This document shows positions 8,432 to 16,748 of a DNA stretch of 64,000 bases, in pieces (position 1 is the stretch's first letter; the number at the start of each line of letters is the position of its first letter). Made by a program: the position numbers and the translations under genes. Origin of the DNA: Kutzneria sp. CA-103260 (GTDB taxonomy: Bacteria; Actinomycetota; Actinomycetes; Mycobacteriales; Pseudonocardiaceae); the NCBI RefSeq assembly GCF_018263855.1, contig NZ_CP073318.1, positions 620,001 through 684,000 of the forward strand. The letters are read 5' to 3'. The notes beneath the pieces are model-generated. The model ran no database searches, was not told where the DNA came from, and worked only from the letters and a program-made list of their open reading frames with translations.

Positions 8432-10609
8432 ATGATCAATTGGTTGCGGTCGCGGCGGCCCAAGCCCCAGGGGTTCAAGTCTCGGCGCCCCGCGGCCGAG
8501 CCGCAGTCGCCCGTCGTGGAGTTCCAGACCAGGCAGGTCGGGTCCGCCCTGGTCGTCTCCGCGCCGCCCGGCCCCGGCTGGCACGCGATGGCGCTGGCCG
8601 GCTCGGTGCCGGCCGACCCGGGGCGCACGATCGTCGTGGTCGATTTCCCGGCCGGCGGCGACGGCGGCTACTGGACGGCGCTCGTGCAGGCGCTGCGCGG
8701 TCGTGGTCCGGTGCGGCTGGCGGTGTCGGGCGCGGGCAGCGCCACCGGCGCCGGACCGACCCGTGCCATCGCCGCGCAGTGGCTCTCCGACCAGCTCAAG
8801 GCCGAGGTCGTCGCCGCCGACGGCACGCTGGTGCCGGTGCCTGGCGGCTCCACGTTCGTCGCCAACGCGCACGCCACCGGCTCGTGGCGCAGCTTCCACC
8901 CGGACAAGCCCAGCGAATCGCTCGGCGCGCGGTTCCCGTCCCCGGAGTGGGAGTCGTTCATGACGACGGCCCCGTGGCGGGCCGGGCCGGTGTCGGTGGC
9001 CGAACCCGTGCCGACCGGCCTGTGGCTGCACGCCACCCCGACCGCCGCCACCCGCCGGCACTCCACCCTGGCCTTCGGCGTGCCGGTGCGGATGGACGTG
9101 CTCACGGTCGTGCTCGGCGGGCCGGAGGAGGCCCAGCTGCCGTCGGCCGACCTGGGGGCGCTGTGGGAGGCGCTGCCCGAGGAGATCCGCCGCCGGGTCC
9201 GGTTCGCCTCGTTCGGGGCCGACCTGGGGCAGTTCGCCGCCGACACCATCGGCCGGCCGGTGATCGCCTTCAACGGGCTGCCGGTGTCCACCGAGCGGGG
9301 CATCGAGGTCGGCATCGTCGCCCCCGACGGCCGCCCCACCTGGCGGGCGTTCGCCAGCGAGCTGCGGTACCGGCCGGGCAAGCCGCCCGAGGTCATCGCC
9401 GCCCGGCCGCCGGTGGCCGGGCTGAAGTCGCTGCGGCCGGGGCTGTGGGAGCTCACCGCCAACGTTGTCGTCGAGGCCGTGGCCGCCGGGCTGTGGGTGC
9501 GAGCCGCTGGGGCCACCCCCGTCGGGGCCGAGGTCGTGCGGGGCATGCCGGTCGACCCGGAGTGGGCGCGGCTGACCGTTGGCGTGCCGGGTGAGCCCGT
9601 CGGAGACGAGATCAGCGTCGCCGGGGCCAAGCTGTTCGCCGGCCTCGACGCCGACACGCAGCGCGTGGTACGGCTGGTGTTCGGCGAGTCCCCCAAGGCT
9701 GAGGAGCCGGAGCCGGTCGTGGTCGAGGAGCCGACCGCTGTCGTCGCCGAATCCGTGCTGACCGCGGTGGACGCCGACATCAACTACGACATCGGCGACG
9801 ACCTGCCGACCATGGTGCTGCTGCGCCGGCAGATGGAACTGGGGCAGCAGGCGCCGGCCGACGCGTGGCCGGTGGTGGAGCCGCCGCCGGTGCCGGCCCG
9901 GGTCGAGCCGTTCCTGGTCGACCCCGGCATCGACGTCGACACGCTGCTGGACACCCTGGTCGCCGCCGAGACGGCGCTGGACGAGCACCGGGGCTGGATG
10001 CTGCGGACCCTCGGCGACCAGTACGACTCGTACGCCAGTAGGGTCTTACGAGTGCTCGTGCAGCACCCCGAGCTGCGGGAGGGCGAGCTCCAGTCCGTGG
10101 TCACCGACCTGGTGGCCGTGCTGGTCTACCTGGCCGCCGGGGAACGCAAGGCCGACGAGGCCCTGCTGTCCGGCGACGTCGACGCCCTGCTGCCGTTCCT
10201 CAGCTGCGTCATTTCCGGCCTGCAGCGGCTACCCATGTACGAGGGTGTCGCGTTCTGCGGCGGGGCGCTCGATCCCGGCACCCACCGCACCGGCGCCATT
10301 CTCACCGAGGTCAGCTTCCTCAACGCCGTCACCGCCGACGACGCGGCCCTGCCCGGCGACGCCGAGTTCGTCATCTGGTCCGACAGCGCCCGCCGCACCG
10401 GCTTGCTGGAGCCGGAGCTGGACCCCATCGTGTTCCTGCCCGGCACCCGCTTCCAGGTGCTGGGCGTGCACGACAACCGAGTGCTGCTCGGCGAGATCGG
10501 CGGCGGCGACCAGCTGGCCCGCCTGGAGGAGGCGGCCAAGCTCCGCGCCGCCACCGGCCCCGTCGCCGACCCCATCCGCTTCGGCCGCTCCGTAGGCTCC
10601 CCACCCTGA
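8432..10609 (+). CDS. Type VII-linked protein with a degenerate ADP-ribosyltransferase-like C-terminus
   Basis: 725 residues, no signal peptide. The N-terminal 180 residues (VVVDF around 70, then WRSFHP and RFPSPEW) look like a Rossmann-type module that accompanies giant lonely-Cys proteins. A middle part follows, with an acidic linker around 415-450. The last 200 residues follow the order of a mono-ADP-ribosyltransferase: a Y-x-G strand (MYEGVAF), a SFLNAV strand, and VFLPGTRFQVLGV, which matches the strand that normally carries ExE. The Arg of YRG is Glu here, the STS-type motif is altered, and ExE reads DP, so catalysis is unlikely. Codon 539 (10046-10048) is TTA, rare at this GC. The ribosome site before 8432 is weak, so the start is uncertain. 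An immunity or scaffold role for the neighbouring giant protein is inference. Confidence 0.55.
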   Translation: MINWLRSRRPKPQGFKSRRPAAEPQSPVVEFQTRQVGSALVVSAPPGPGWHAMALAGSVPADPGRTIVVVDFPAGGDGGYWTALVQALRGRGPVRLAVSGAGSATGAGPTRAIAAQWLSDQLKAEVVAADGTLVPVPGGSTFVANAHATGSWRSFHPDKPSESLGARFPSPEWESFMTTAPWRAGPVSVAEPVPTGLWLHATPTAATRRHSTLAFGVPVRMDVLTVVLGGPEEAQLPSADLGALWEALPEEIRRRVRFASFGADLGQFAADTIGRPVIAFNGLPVSTERGIEVGIVAPDGRPTWRAFASELRYRPGKPPEVIAARPPVAGLKSLRPGLWELTANVVVEAVAAGLWVRAAGATPVGAEVVRGMPVDPEWARLTVGVPGEPVGDEISVAGAKLFAGLDADTQRVVRLVFGESPKAEEPEPVVVEEPTAVVAESVLTAVDADINYDIGDDLPTMVLLRRQMELGQQAPADAWPVVEPPPVPARVEPFLVDPGIDVDTLLDTLVAAETALDEHRGWMLRTLGDQYDSYASRVLRVLVQHPELREGELQSVVTDLVAVLVYLAAGERKADEALLSGDVDALLPFLSCVISGLQRLPMYEGVAFCGGALDPGTHRTGAILTEVSFLNAVTADDAALPGDAEFVIWSDSARRTGLLEPELDPIVFLPGTRFQVLGVHDNRVLLGEIGGGDQLARLEEAAKLRAATGPVADPIRFGRSVGSPP

Positions 10610-10613
10610 ACCT

Positions 10614-10690
10614 CCGCGAGTCCCGCTGTGGGGCAACTGAATGTCGAGTTCGGAACTGGTGTTTCAGTTGCCTGAGAGCGGGACTCGCGG
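10614..10690. repeat. Nested palindromic repeat, copy 1
   Basis: Outer arms CCGCGAGTCCCGCT (10614-10627) and AGCGGGACTCGCGG (10677-10690) are perfect complements. Inner arms GGCAACTGAA (10632-10641) and TTCAGTTGCC (10663-10672) are also perfect. A second copy lies at 49469-49545. The unit starts five bases after the stop of the upstream gene and ends 22 bases before the next start, so it could also act as a terminator. It explains most of the 102-base gap. Confidence 0.8.
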
Positions 10691-10711
10691 GGTTTTCACG
10701 GGTGGGCGGTC

Positions 10712-12235
10712 ATGATCGGTGCCATGACGATCGATGCCGTGGTGGATGTCGGCGAGGTGCCGCCGACGACGCGGCCGTCCACGGCCGGGCCACTGGAGCG
10801 GCTGGCGGTGTGGCGGCCGACCGACACCGTGCGCGGATGGGTCGTCACGCTGACCGTGACCCTGATCGGAGGACTGGTCAGGTTCTGGAACCTGGACTGG
10901 CCCACCGATCGCGGCACGCCCGTCTTCGACGAGAAGTACTACGCCGTCGAGGCGTGGCAGATGCTGCGCAACGGCGGCTACGAGGACGACGTCGGCGCCG
11001 GATGGACGTTCATCGTGCACCCGCCGGTCGGCAAGTACCTGATCGCCATCGGGGAATGGCTGTTCGGCTACGACGGCTGGGGCTGGCGGTTCTCCTCGGC
11101 CATCGCCGGGGCGGTGTGCGTCTTCCTGATCGTCCGGATCGGACGGCGGCTGACCAGGTCCACCATGCTCGGCGCGCTGGCCGGAGTGTTCCTCATCTGC
11201 GACGGCGTCAGCCATGTGCAGTCGCGCACCGCCCTGCTGGACATCTTCGTCGCCCTGTTCGTGCTGATCGCCTTCGCTTGTCTGCTGGTGGACCGGGATC
11301 TCGTGCGGGGACGCCTGGCGGTGGCCGTCACCGAGGGCTGGGTGGATGTGTCGCCCTGGGGGCCTCGGCTCGGCTTCCGGTGGTGGCGGTTCGCCGCCGG
11401 CGTCTCGCTGGGGTTGGCGTGCGGCGTGAAGTGGAACGGGCTCTACTACGTCGCCGCTTTCGGTCTGTTGTCGGTGATCTGGGACGCCTTGGCCCGGCGG
11501 GCCGCGGGCGTCGAGCGGCCGTGGATGGGAACCCTGATGCGGGATCTGCTGCCCGCGTTGTGGGGCCTCCTCGTGATTCCCGTGGTGGTGTACTTCGGGA
11601 CGTGGTGGGCGTGGTTCGGCAGCGAGACCGCCTACGACCGGCACATCACCGACTCGGCATTCCAGTCGCTGCTCGGCTACGAGGCCGATGTGCTGCACTT
11701 CCACGAGAACCTGCTCAGCAGCAACCACACCCACTACTGGGAGTCCAAGCCATGGACGTGGCCGATGGGGCTGCGGCCGATGCTGTACTACATCGAACAG
11801 CCGGCCTGCGGGGCTTTGCGGTGCGTGCAGGCCGAAATGCTCGTGGGCACTCCCGCCATGTGGTGGCTGGCCTTCCCGGTGATCGGCTGGTCGCTGTGGC
11901 GGGCCTTCGTCAAGTTCGACTGGCGGCACGCGGCCGTGATGGTCGGCTACCTGGCCGGCCTGCTGCCCTGGTTCGTCAACATCGACCGGCAGATGTTCTT
12001 CTTCTACGTCACCCCGATGGCGCCGTTCCTGGTGCTGGGCCTGGTGTTGGCCTGCGGCGACATCCTCGGGCGGGCGCGTGCCGGCGCGGAACGCCGTGGC
12101 ACCGGACTGCTGGTGGTGGCCATCTACACCGGCCTGGTGGTGGCCAACTTCGTCTGGCTGTGGCCGATCCTCAACGGCGATCCGATCAGCGCCGCCCAGT
12201 GGCAGGCCGAACTCTGGCTCCCCAGCTGGCGCTGA
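10712..12235 (+). CDS. pmt: Dolichyl-phosphate-mannose--protein mannosyltransferase (PMT family)
   Basis: Transfers mannose from polyprenyl-phosphate-mannose to Ser/Thr of secreted proteins, on the outer face of the membrane. The 507 residues have the family's typical length and the key acidic motif FDEKYY near residue 71 in the first extracytoplasmic loop. The HP motif (IVHPPVGKYLI) follows, and then about ten hydrophobic segments ending near residue 490. The start at 10712 gives MIGAMTID; an ATG at 10724 is equally possible, since neither has a strong ribosome site. It is monocistronic, with a palindromic repeat before it and a small hairpin after it. Confidence 0.9.
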   Translation: MIGAMTIDAVVDVGEVPPTTRPSTAGPLERLAVWRPTDTVRGWVVTLTVTLIGGLVRFWNLDWPTDRGTPVFDEKYYAVEAWQMLRNGGYEDDVGAGWTFIVHPPVGKYLIAIGEWLFGYDGWGWRFSSAIAGAVCVFLIVRIGRRLTRSTMLGALAGVFLICDGVSHVQSRTALLDIFVALFVLIAFACLLVDRDLVRGRLAVAVTEGWVDVSPWGPRLGFRWWRFAAGVSLGLACGVKWNGLYYVAAFGLLSVIWDALARRAAGVERPWMGTLMRDLLPALWGLLVIPVVVYFGTWWAWFGSETAYDRHITDSAFQSLLGYEADVLHFHENLLSSNHTHYWESKPWTWPMGLRPMLYYIEQPACGALRCVQAEMLVGTPAMWWLAFPVIGWSLWRAFVKFDWRHAAVMVGYLAGLLPWFVNIDRQMFFFYVTPMAPFLVLGLVLACGDILGRARAGAERRGTGLLVVAIYTGLVVANFVWLWPILNGDPISAAQWQAELWLPSWR

Positions 12236-12249
12236 CCCCCGTTTGTCAA

Positions 12250-12270
12250 CCCCTTGATGCTTGGAAGGGG
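12250..12270 (+). terminator. Possible terminator hairpin after pmt
   Basis: CCCCTT (12250-12255) and AAGGGG (12265-12270) form a six-base stem with a nine-base loop, 15 bases after the pmt stop and 44 bases before the end of the convergent aldo/keto reductase gene. No T tract follows. Confidence 0.4.
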
Positions 12271-12313
12271 GCATTCCTCTCGTTCAACGTCAGTAATTGA
12301 GCTTTGATCATGG

Positions 12314-13357
12314 TCAGGAGGCGGTGGTGAACTGGGGGATCCGGGCCATGATCCGCTGCAACTCGGCGTCGTCGGAGATGCCCTGGAAGTCGTGCCTCGG
12401 CGTGTAGTGCCGTTCCAGCAGGGTGATCTCCTCGGCGGTCAGGTCGATGTCCAGCGACGTGACGGCGTCGTCGATCTGGCTGACGGTGCTCGCGCCGACC
12501 AGCGGGGCCGTGACGACGGGATTGGTGCGCAGCCAGGCCAGGGCCACCTGAGCCCGCTTCACGCCGCGAGCCTCGGCCACCGTGCCGACGGCGTCGATGA
12601 TCCGCCGGTCGCTGTCCGGAGTGGCGTAGAGCATGTCGGCGTAGCTGCCGTCGGTCTGCGACCGGGCGGTGACGTTGTCGTCCCAGGCCCGCGCGAGCCG
12701 GCCCCGGGCCAGCGGGCTCCACACGATCGTGCCCACGCCCTCGTCGGCGCACAGCGGCAGCATCTCCCGCTCTTCCTCGCGGGCCAACAGATTGTAGTGG
12801 TCCTGCATGGAGACGAACCGGGCCCAGCCGTTGGCCTTCTGCGCGTGTAGGGCCTTGCTGAACTCCCAGGCGTGCATGGAGGACGCCCCGAGGTAGCGCA
12901 CCTTGCCCGCCTTCACCAGGTCGTGCAGCGCCTCCAGGGTCTCGGCCAGCGGCGTGCTCGGGTCGTTGCGGTGGATCTGGTACAGGTCGATGTAGTCGGT
13001 GCCCAGCCGGCGCAGGCTGTGCTCGACCTCGGACATGATCGCCTTGCGGGACAGGCCCTTGCCGTTGGGGCCGGAGCGCATCGGGTGGCGCAGCTTGGTC
13101 GCGATCACCACGTCGTCGCGGTCGGCGAAGTCCCGCAGGGCCCGGCCCAGGATCTCCTCGCTGGAGCCCTGCGAATACAGGTTGGCCGTGTCGAAGAAGT
13201 TGATCCCCTGGTCGAGGGCGTGCTTGATGAGCGGCCGGGACTCCTCCTCGGGCAGCGACCAGGCCGGGTGGCCGCGGTCGGGCCGGCCGTAGGTCATCGC
13301 GCCGATGGCGATCGGCGACACGTCCAGGCCGGTCGCGCCCAGCTTCACGTACTCCAT
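12314..13357 (-). CDS. Aldo/keto reductase
   Basis: NADPH-dependent carbonyl reductase of the AKR TIM-barrel superfamily, 347 residues, cytoplasmic. The tetrad is visible: Asp and Tyr in FFDTANLYSQG, Lys in IATKLRHPM and His in YQIHR. The C-terminal cofactor segment PLVGASTVSQ is also present. I start it at MEYVKLGATGLDVSP, where AGGAG lies eight bases upstream; a longer frame from 13435 would run through the operator and is unlikely. A two-site palindromic operator sits 26-70 bases upstream, so it is probably controlled by a TetR- or MarR-type repressor not present in this window. Substrate unknown. Confidence 0.88.
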   Translation of the reverse strand: MEYVKLGATGLDVSPIAIGAMTYGRPDRGHPAWSLPEEESRPLIKHALDQGINFFDTANLYSQGSSEEILGRALRDFADRDDVVIATKLRHPMRSGPNGKGLSRKAIMSEVEHSLRRLGTDYIDLYQIHRNDPSTPLAETLEALHDLVKAGKVRYLGASSMHAWEFSKALHAQKANGWARFVSMQDHYNLLAREEEREMLPLCADEGVGTIVWSPLARGRLARAWDDNVTARSQTDGSYADMLYATPDSDRRIIDAVGTVAEARGVKRAQVALAWLRTNPVVTAPLVGASTVSQIDDAVTSLDIDLTAEEITLLERHYTPRHDFQGISDDAELQRIMARIPQFTTAS

Positions 13358-13382
13358 GGGTGTTGCTCCTGACAGCATGATC

Positions 13383-13427
13383 CGGAGAGCTCTCCGCTTG
13401 AGTTCGAGATTAGCGGAGAGCTCTCCG
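13383..13427. promoter_or_regulatory. Tandem 14-bp palindromic operator upstream of the aldo/keto reductase
   Basis: The perfect palindrome CGGAGAGCTCTCCG occurs twice, at 13383-13396 and 13414-13427. The centres are 31 bases apart, about three helical turns, so two dimers could bind the same face. It lies in the promoter region of the minus-strand reductase and just beyond the end of the response regulator gene. The GGAGAG half-site is typical of TetR-family sites in actinomycetes (recollection, not checked). Confidence 0.7.
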
Positions 13428-13454
13428 GATGGCAACGCCGGGGTGGGCCGCGGG

Positions 13455-13895
13455 TCAGCGGGGGAGTTTGACCACCGTGACGAAGAAGTCGTCGATCTGG
13501 CGGATGACGTCGATGAAGCGGTCGAAGTCGACCGGCTTGGTGACGTAGGCGTTGGCGTGCAGGTCGTAGCTGCGCAGGATGTCCTCCTCGGCCTCCGACG
13601 TGGTCAGCACGACCACCGGAATGCTGCGCAGCGCCTCGTCGGACTTGATCTCGGCCAGGACCTCCCGGCCGTCCTTGCGGGGCAGGTTGAGGTCCAGCAG
13701 CACCAGCCCGGGGCGCGGGGCGCCGGCGTGCGGGCCCTCGCGGCGCAGGAACTGCAGCGCCTCGACGCCGTCGGCCACCACGTGCAGCTTGTTGCGGATC
13801 TTGTGGTGCTCGAAGGCCTCGCGGGTCATCAGCACGTCGCCGGGGTCGTCCTCGACCAGCAGCACGTCCACGACGTCCACGAACGACTCGGTCAC
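13455..13895 (-). CDS. Rcp1-type single-domain response regulator
   Basis: A 146-residue receiver with no output domain. The acidic pocket is ED near residues 16-17, the phospho-acceptor is Asp68 in LVLLDLNLP, and the switch residues are T/S in [10 protein letters not shown] and K in VTKPVDF. The extra residues around [15 protein letters not shown] match the Rcp1/CheY-like group that pairs with multidomain kinases. I start at GTG 13895 because GAGGAGG precedes it and it overlaps the kinase stop (GTGA); the longer frame is not supported. It is the second gene of the kinase unit. Without an effector domain it probably relays phosphate or acts by protein binding. Confidence 0.88.
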   Translation of the reverse strand: MTESFVDVVDVLLVEDDPGDVLMTREAFEHHKIRNKLHVVADGVEALQFLRREGPHAGAPRPGLVLLDLNLPRKDGREVLAEIKSDEALRSIPVVVLTTSEAEEDILRSYDLHANAYVTKPVDFDRFIDVIRQIDDFFVTVVKLPR

Positions 13896-15382
13896 GGTTC
13901 CTCCTCGACGACCGGCAGGGTGAACCGGAACGTGGTGCCCCGGCCGGCGTCCGTGTCCAGCCAGATCCGGCCGCCGTGGTACTCGATGATCTTGCGGCAC
14001 ATCGCCAGGCCGATGCCGGTGCCCGGGTAGGCGTCCTTCGGATGCAGCCGCTGGAAGATCACGAAGACCCGCTCAGAGTACTCCGGCTCGATCCCGATGC
14101 CGTTGTCGGCGCAGGTGAACGTCCACAGCTCGCCGTCCCGCTCGGCCGACAGCGCCACCCGGGGCGGCTCGTCGCCGTGGAACTTGACGGCGTTGCCGAT
14201 CAGGTTCTGGAACACGGCGGTGAGCAGCGCCGGCTCGCCCCGCACCGACGGCAGCGGACCGGCGGTGATCTCCGCCCCGGTCTCCTCGACGATGGTGGCC
14301 AGGTTGGCGGTGGCCTGCGCGACGAGCGCCCCGCAGTCGACCACCAGTTGCTCCCGGGTCAGCCGTCCGACCCGGGAGAACGCCAGCAGGTCGTTGATCA
14401 GCACCTGCATCCGCTTGGCCCCGTCCACGGCGAAGTGGATGTACTGGTCGGCCCGGTCGTCCAGCTGCCCCTGGTACCGCCGCTCCAGCAGCTGGCAGAA
14501 GCTGGCCACCTTGCGCAGCGGTTCCTGTAGGTCGTGCGAGGCCACGTAGGCGAACTGCTCCAGCTCGCGGTTGGACCGCGCCAGCTCGTCGTGCATCCGC
14601 ATGTGGGTCTCGAGCTCGTCCATGATGTGCAGCCGCATCTGGTCCACGTCGGCGGCCAGGCTGACGATCTCCCGCGGCCCGCTGCCGGCCACCGGCCGCT
14701 GGAACTGCCCGTCGGCCACCAGCCGGACCTCCGCCGCCAGCTTCGACACCGGCCGCACCACGCCGTAGTGGGCGAGCAGGGCCAGCACGACGATCAGCAC
14801 CAGCAGCATCACCGCGACCACGATGCCGACGACGATCAGGTTGGTGCTGGCCGAGTCCAGCACCGTCCGACCGGCGGCGCGGGCCGACGTCAACTGTGCC
14901 TCCTGGGCCGTCAACGCCGCCCTGACCTGGTCGAACAACGTCTTGCCACGGTCGATGTCGCCGGCGTTGACGTGTTGCAGCGCCAGCGTCGCGTACTGGG
15001 ACCGCCACGCGTCGGCGGCCCGCTGCACGGCGTCCAGGGCGGCGTTGGCCGAGGCCAGGTCACCGGTCTGGAGTCCGCGCAGGGCCTGCACGGCCTGCGC
15101 CTCCTGCTGCTGACCCTGTTGGTACGGCTGGAGAAAGTCCGCCCGCCCGGTCAGCACATAGCCCCGCACCCCGGTTTCCTCGTCGACCAGGGCGTTCGAC
15201 AACGCCAACGCCTGCCGTGACGCCGGATCGACCTGGTCCACCATCAGCGACCGGGCCTCGGTGAGGCTGTGCAGCGCCCACGCGCCGACCCCCACCGCCG
15301 CGGCCACCACCAGCACCATCACCACGACAACGGCCAGATACCAGCGCCGCAGCGGCCAGCCCGACCCCATCCGCTCGTCCAT
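13892..15382 (-). CDS. CHASE3-HAMP sensor histidine kinase
   Basis: A 496-residue membrane sensor kinase. TM1 is at about 14-36, an extracytoplasmic helical CHASE3-like sensor ([12 protein letters not shown] is a hallmark) at 40-178, TM2 at 180-204 and HAMP at 205-258. HisKA follows, with phospho-accepting His283 in [12 protein letters not shown], then HATPase_c with [17 protein letters not shown] and GTGIGLAM. The SHDLQEPL signature is that of kinases paired with Rcp1-like receivers. The start at MDERMGSG has GGAGAG upstream; the longer frame has no family similarity. Its stop overlaps the receiver gene, and 71 bases upstream ends a SpoIIE-type regulator on the same strand, so a three-gene unit is likely. 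Signal unknown. Confidence 0.9.
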   Translation of the reverse strand: MDERMGSGWPLRRWYLAVVVVMVLVVAAAVGVGAWALHSLTEARSLMVDQVDPASRQALALSNALVDEETGVRGYVLTGRADFLQPYQQGQQQEAQAVQALRGLQTGDLASANAALDAVQRAADAWRSQYATLALQHVNAGDIDRGKTLFDQVRAALTAQEAQLTSARAAGRTVLDSASTNLIVVGIVVAVMLLVLIVVLALLAHYGVVRPVSKLAAEVRLVADGQFQRPVAGSGPREIVSLAADVDQMRLHIMDELETHMRMHDELARSNRELEQFAYVASHDLQEPLRKVASFCQLLERRYQGQLDDRADQYIHFAVDGAKRMQVLINDLLAFSRVGRLTREQLVVDCGALVAQATANLATIVEETGAEITAGPLPSVRGEPALLTAVFQNLIGNAVKFHGDEPPRVALSAERDGELWTFTCADNGIGIEPEYSERVFVIFQRLHPKDAYPGTGIGLAMCRKIIEYHGGRIWLDTDAGRGTTFRFTLPVVEEEP

Positions 15383-15453
15383 GATCTCTCCAGCATCGGC
15401 CAGCGGGGGTGAGCACGCAGTGCGAACGGGCCCGACGGGCGGGGCGAACAGCC

Positions 15454-16578
15454 CTACCTGCTGTCCTCCAGCAACACCACCGCCAGGTCGTCGTCCGGCT
15501 CGCCGACGGTGGCCCGGTCCACGGCCGCCACCAGGTCCCGCACCAGGCTGGTCCGGTCGCAGCGGCCGATCAGCTCCACCAGGCCCTCGGTGTCCAGGCG
15601 CTCCGACCCGGCCCCGATCCGGCCCTCGATCAGCCCGTCCGTGTACAGCAGCAGCGACCAGCCCGGCGGCAGCGGCAGCTCCAGCGCCGGCCACTTCGCG
15701 TCGGACACCACGCCCAGCGGCAGGCCGGCCCGCTCCCGGGGCAGCGGCCGCGGCCCGGTGGCGTCCAGCAGGATCGGCGACGGGTGCCCGGCCAGGTACA
15801 CCGCGGCCGCCGACTGGTCCGGTGCGACGGTGGCCATGCACAGGGTGGTGAAGATCCCCTCGCGGTGCCGCTCGTGGATCAGCAGCTCCTGCAACGTGTT
15901 CAGCACCTGGTCGTCGGCCTGGCCGGCCAGCACCAGCGTCCGCCAGGCGATCCGCAGGCACACGCCCAGCGCCGCCTCGTCGGGGCCGTGCCCGCAGACG
16001 TCGCCGATCACCACGTGCAGCGCGCCGTCGGCGCCGGTGACGGCGTCGAAGAAGTCGCCGCCCAGCTGCATCCGCCGCCGGCCGGGGCGGTAGCGGGAGG
16101 TCAGCCTGGGGGAGCGCTCGGTCAGCAGCGGCGACGGCAGCAGGCCCCGCTCCAACCGGGCGGTCTCCTGGGCCAGCAGCCGCTCCTCACGCAGCTGGCG
16201 GTGGGTGTCCTCGGCCCGGCGGCGCTCCACCGCGTACCGGATCCCGCGCAGCAGCAGCGAACCGTCGACCTGGCCCTTGACCAGGTAGTCCTGCGCGCCG
16301 ACGGCCAGCGACTGGATGCCGCGCTCCTCGTCGTCGTGGCCGGTGAGCACGAGCACCGCCGCCTGGCCCGCGTGGTCCAGGATGCGGCGCAGGCCGTCCA
16401 GCCCGCTGGCGTCGGGCAGCCCCAGATCCACCAGCACGCAGTCGAAGCCGGGCAGCAGCGCCACCGCGTCCCGCGCGGTCCGCGCGCGGGTCACCTCGAA
16501 CGCCGCCCCGACCTCGTCGAGCAGCGCGGTGACCAGCAAGGCGTCACCGTCGTCGTCCTCGACCAGCAGCACCCGCAA
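15454..16578 (-). CDS. Response regulator with SpoIIE/PP2C phosphatase output
   Basis: 374 residues: an N-terminal receiver with acidic EDDD at 7-10 and acceptor Asp51 in VLVDLGLP, a short coiled linker (about 130-155), and a PP2C/SpoIIE phosphatase. The phosphatase shows the metal-binding motifs GGDFFDAV, GDVCGHG, LYTDGLIE and a final DDDLAVVLL. Such proteins dephosphorylate STAS anti-anti-sigma proteins in partner-switching circuits; a lone STAS gene lies at 35771-36070, but a link is only a guess. The start is TTG 16578, since no ATG or GTG fits ahead of the conserved VLLVEDDD; GGAAAGGG lies just upstream. Probably first gene of the unit with the kinase and the Rcp1-like receiver. Confidence 0.88.
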   Translation of the reverse strand: MRVLLVEDDDGDALLVTALLDEVGAAFEVTRARTARDAVALLPGFDCVLVDLGLPDASGLDGLRRILDHAGQAAVLVLTGHDDEERGIQSLAVGAQDYLVKGQVDGSLLLRGIRYAVERRRAEDTHRQLREERLLAQETARLERGLLPSPLLTERSPRLTSRYRPGRRRMQLGGDFFDAVTGADGALHVVIGDVCGHGPDEAALGVCLRIAWRTLVLAGQADDQVLNTLQELLIHERHREGIFTTLCMATVAPDQSAAAVYLAGHPSPILLDATGPRPLPRERAGLPLGVVSDAKWPALELPLPPGWSLLLYTDGLIEGRIGAGSERLDTEGLVELIGRCDRTSLVRDLVAAVDRATVGEPDDDLAVVLLEDSR

Positions 16579-16748
16579 CGTCGCGCCCTTTCCGGAAAGT
16601 CCTCGCTGCGGGGGATCTTAGGTGGGCGGCCGGCCGGGGACGCAGTGGGTGGCGCGCCACCGTTGCCGCGAACGAGTGACATGAGCTAACGAGTCCCGGC
16701 CGAACGGGCGATCTCTGGACGAGAAAGCGCCCTCGGAGGGGAGCGGCT
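16579..16748. promoter_or_regulatory. Divergent promoter region
   Basis: 170 bases separate the start of the SpoIIE-type regulator (minus) from the zinc-ribbon membrane protein (plus). It must hold both promoters. I see a clear ribosome site (GGAGGGGAG) before 16749 but no palindrome or confident -35/-10 pair. Confidence 0.4.

Noticed and set aside
10664..12274. 536-aa minus-strand frame over pmt
   Set aside because: H/Q/R/P-rich shadow that also reads through the palindromic repeat; pmt on the plus strand is clear.
13895..15961. Extended starts for the Rcp1 receiver (14000) and kinase (15961)
   Set aside because: The extensions are R/G/P-rich readings of neighbouring coding sequence; the chosen starts have ribosome sites and begin at the conserved domains.
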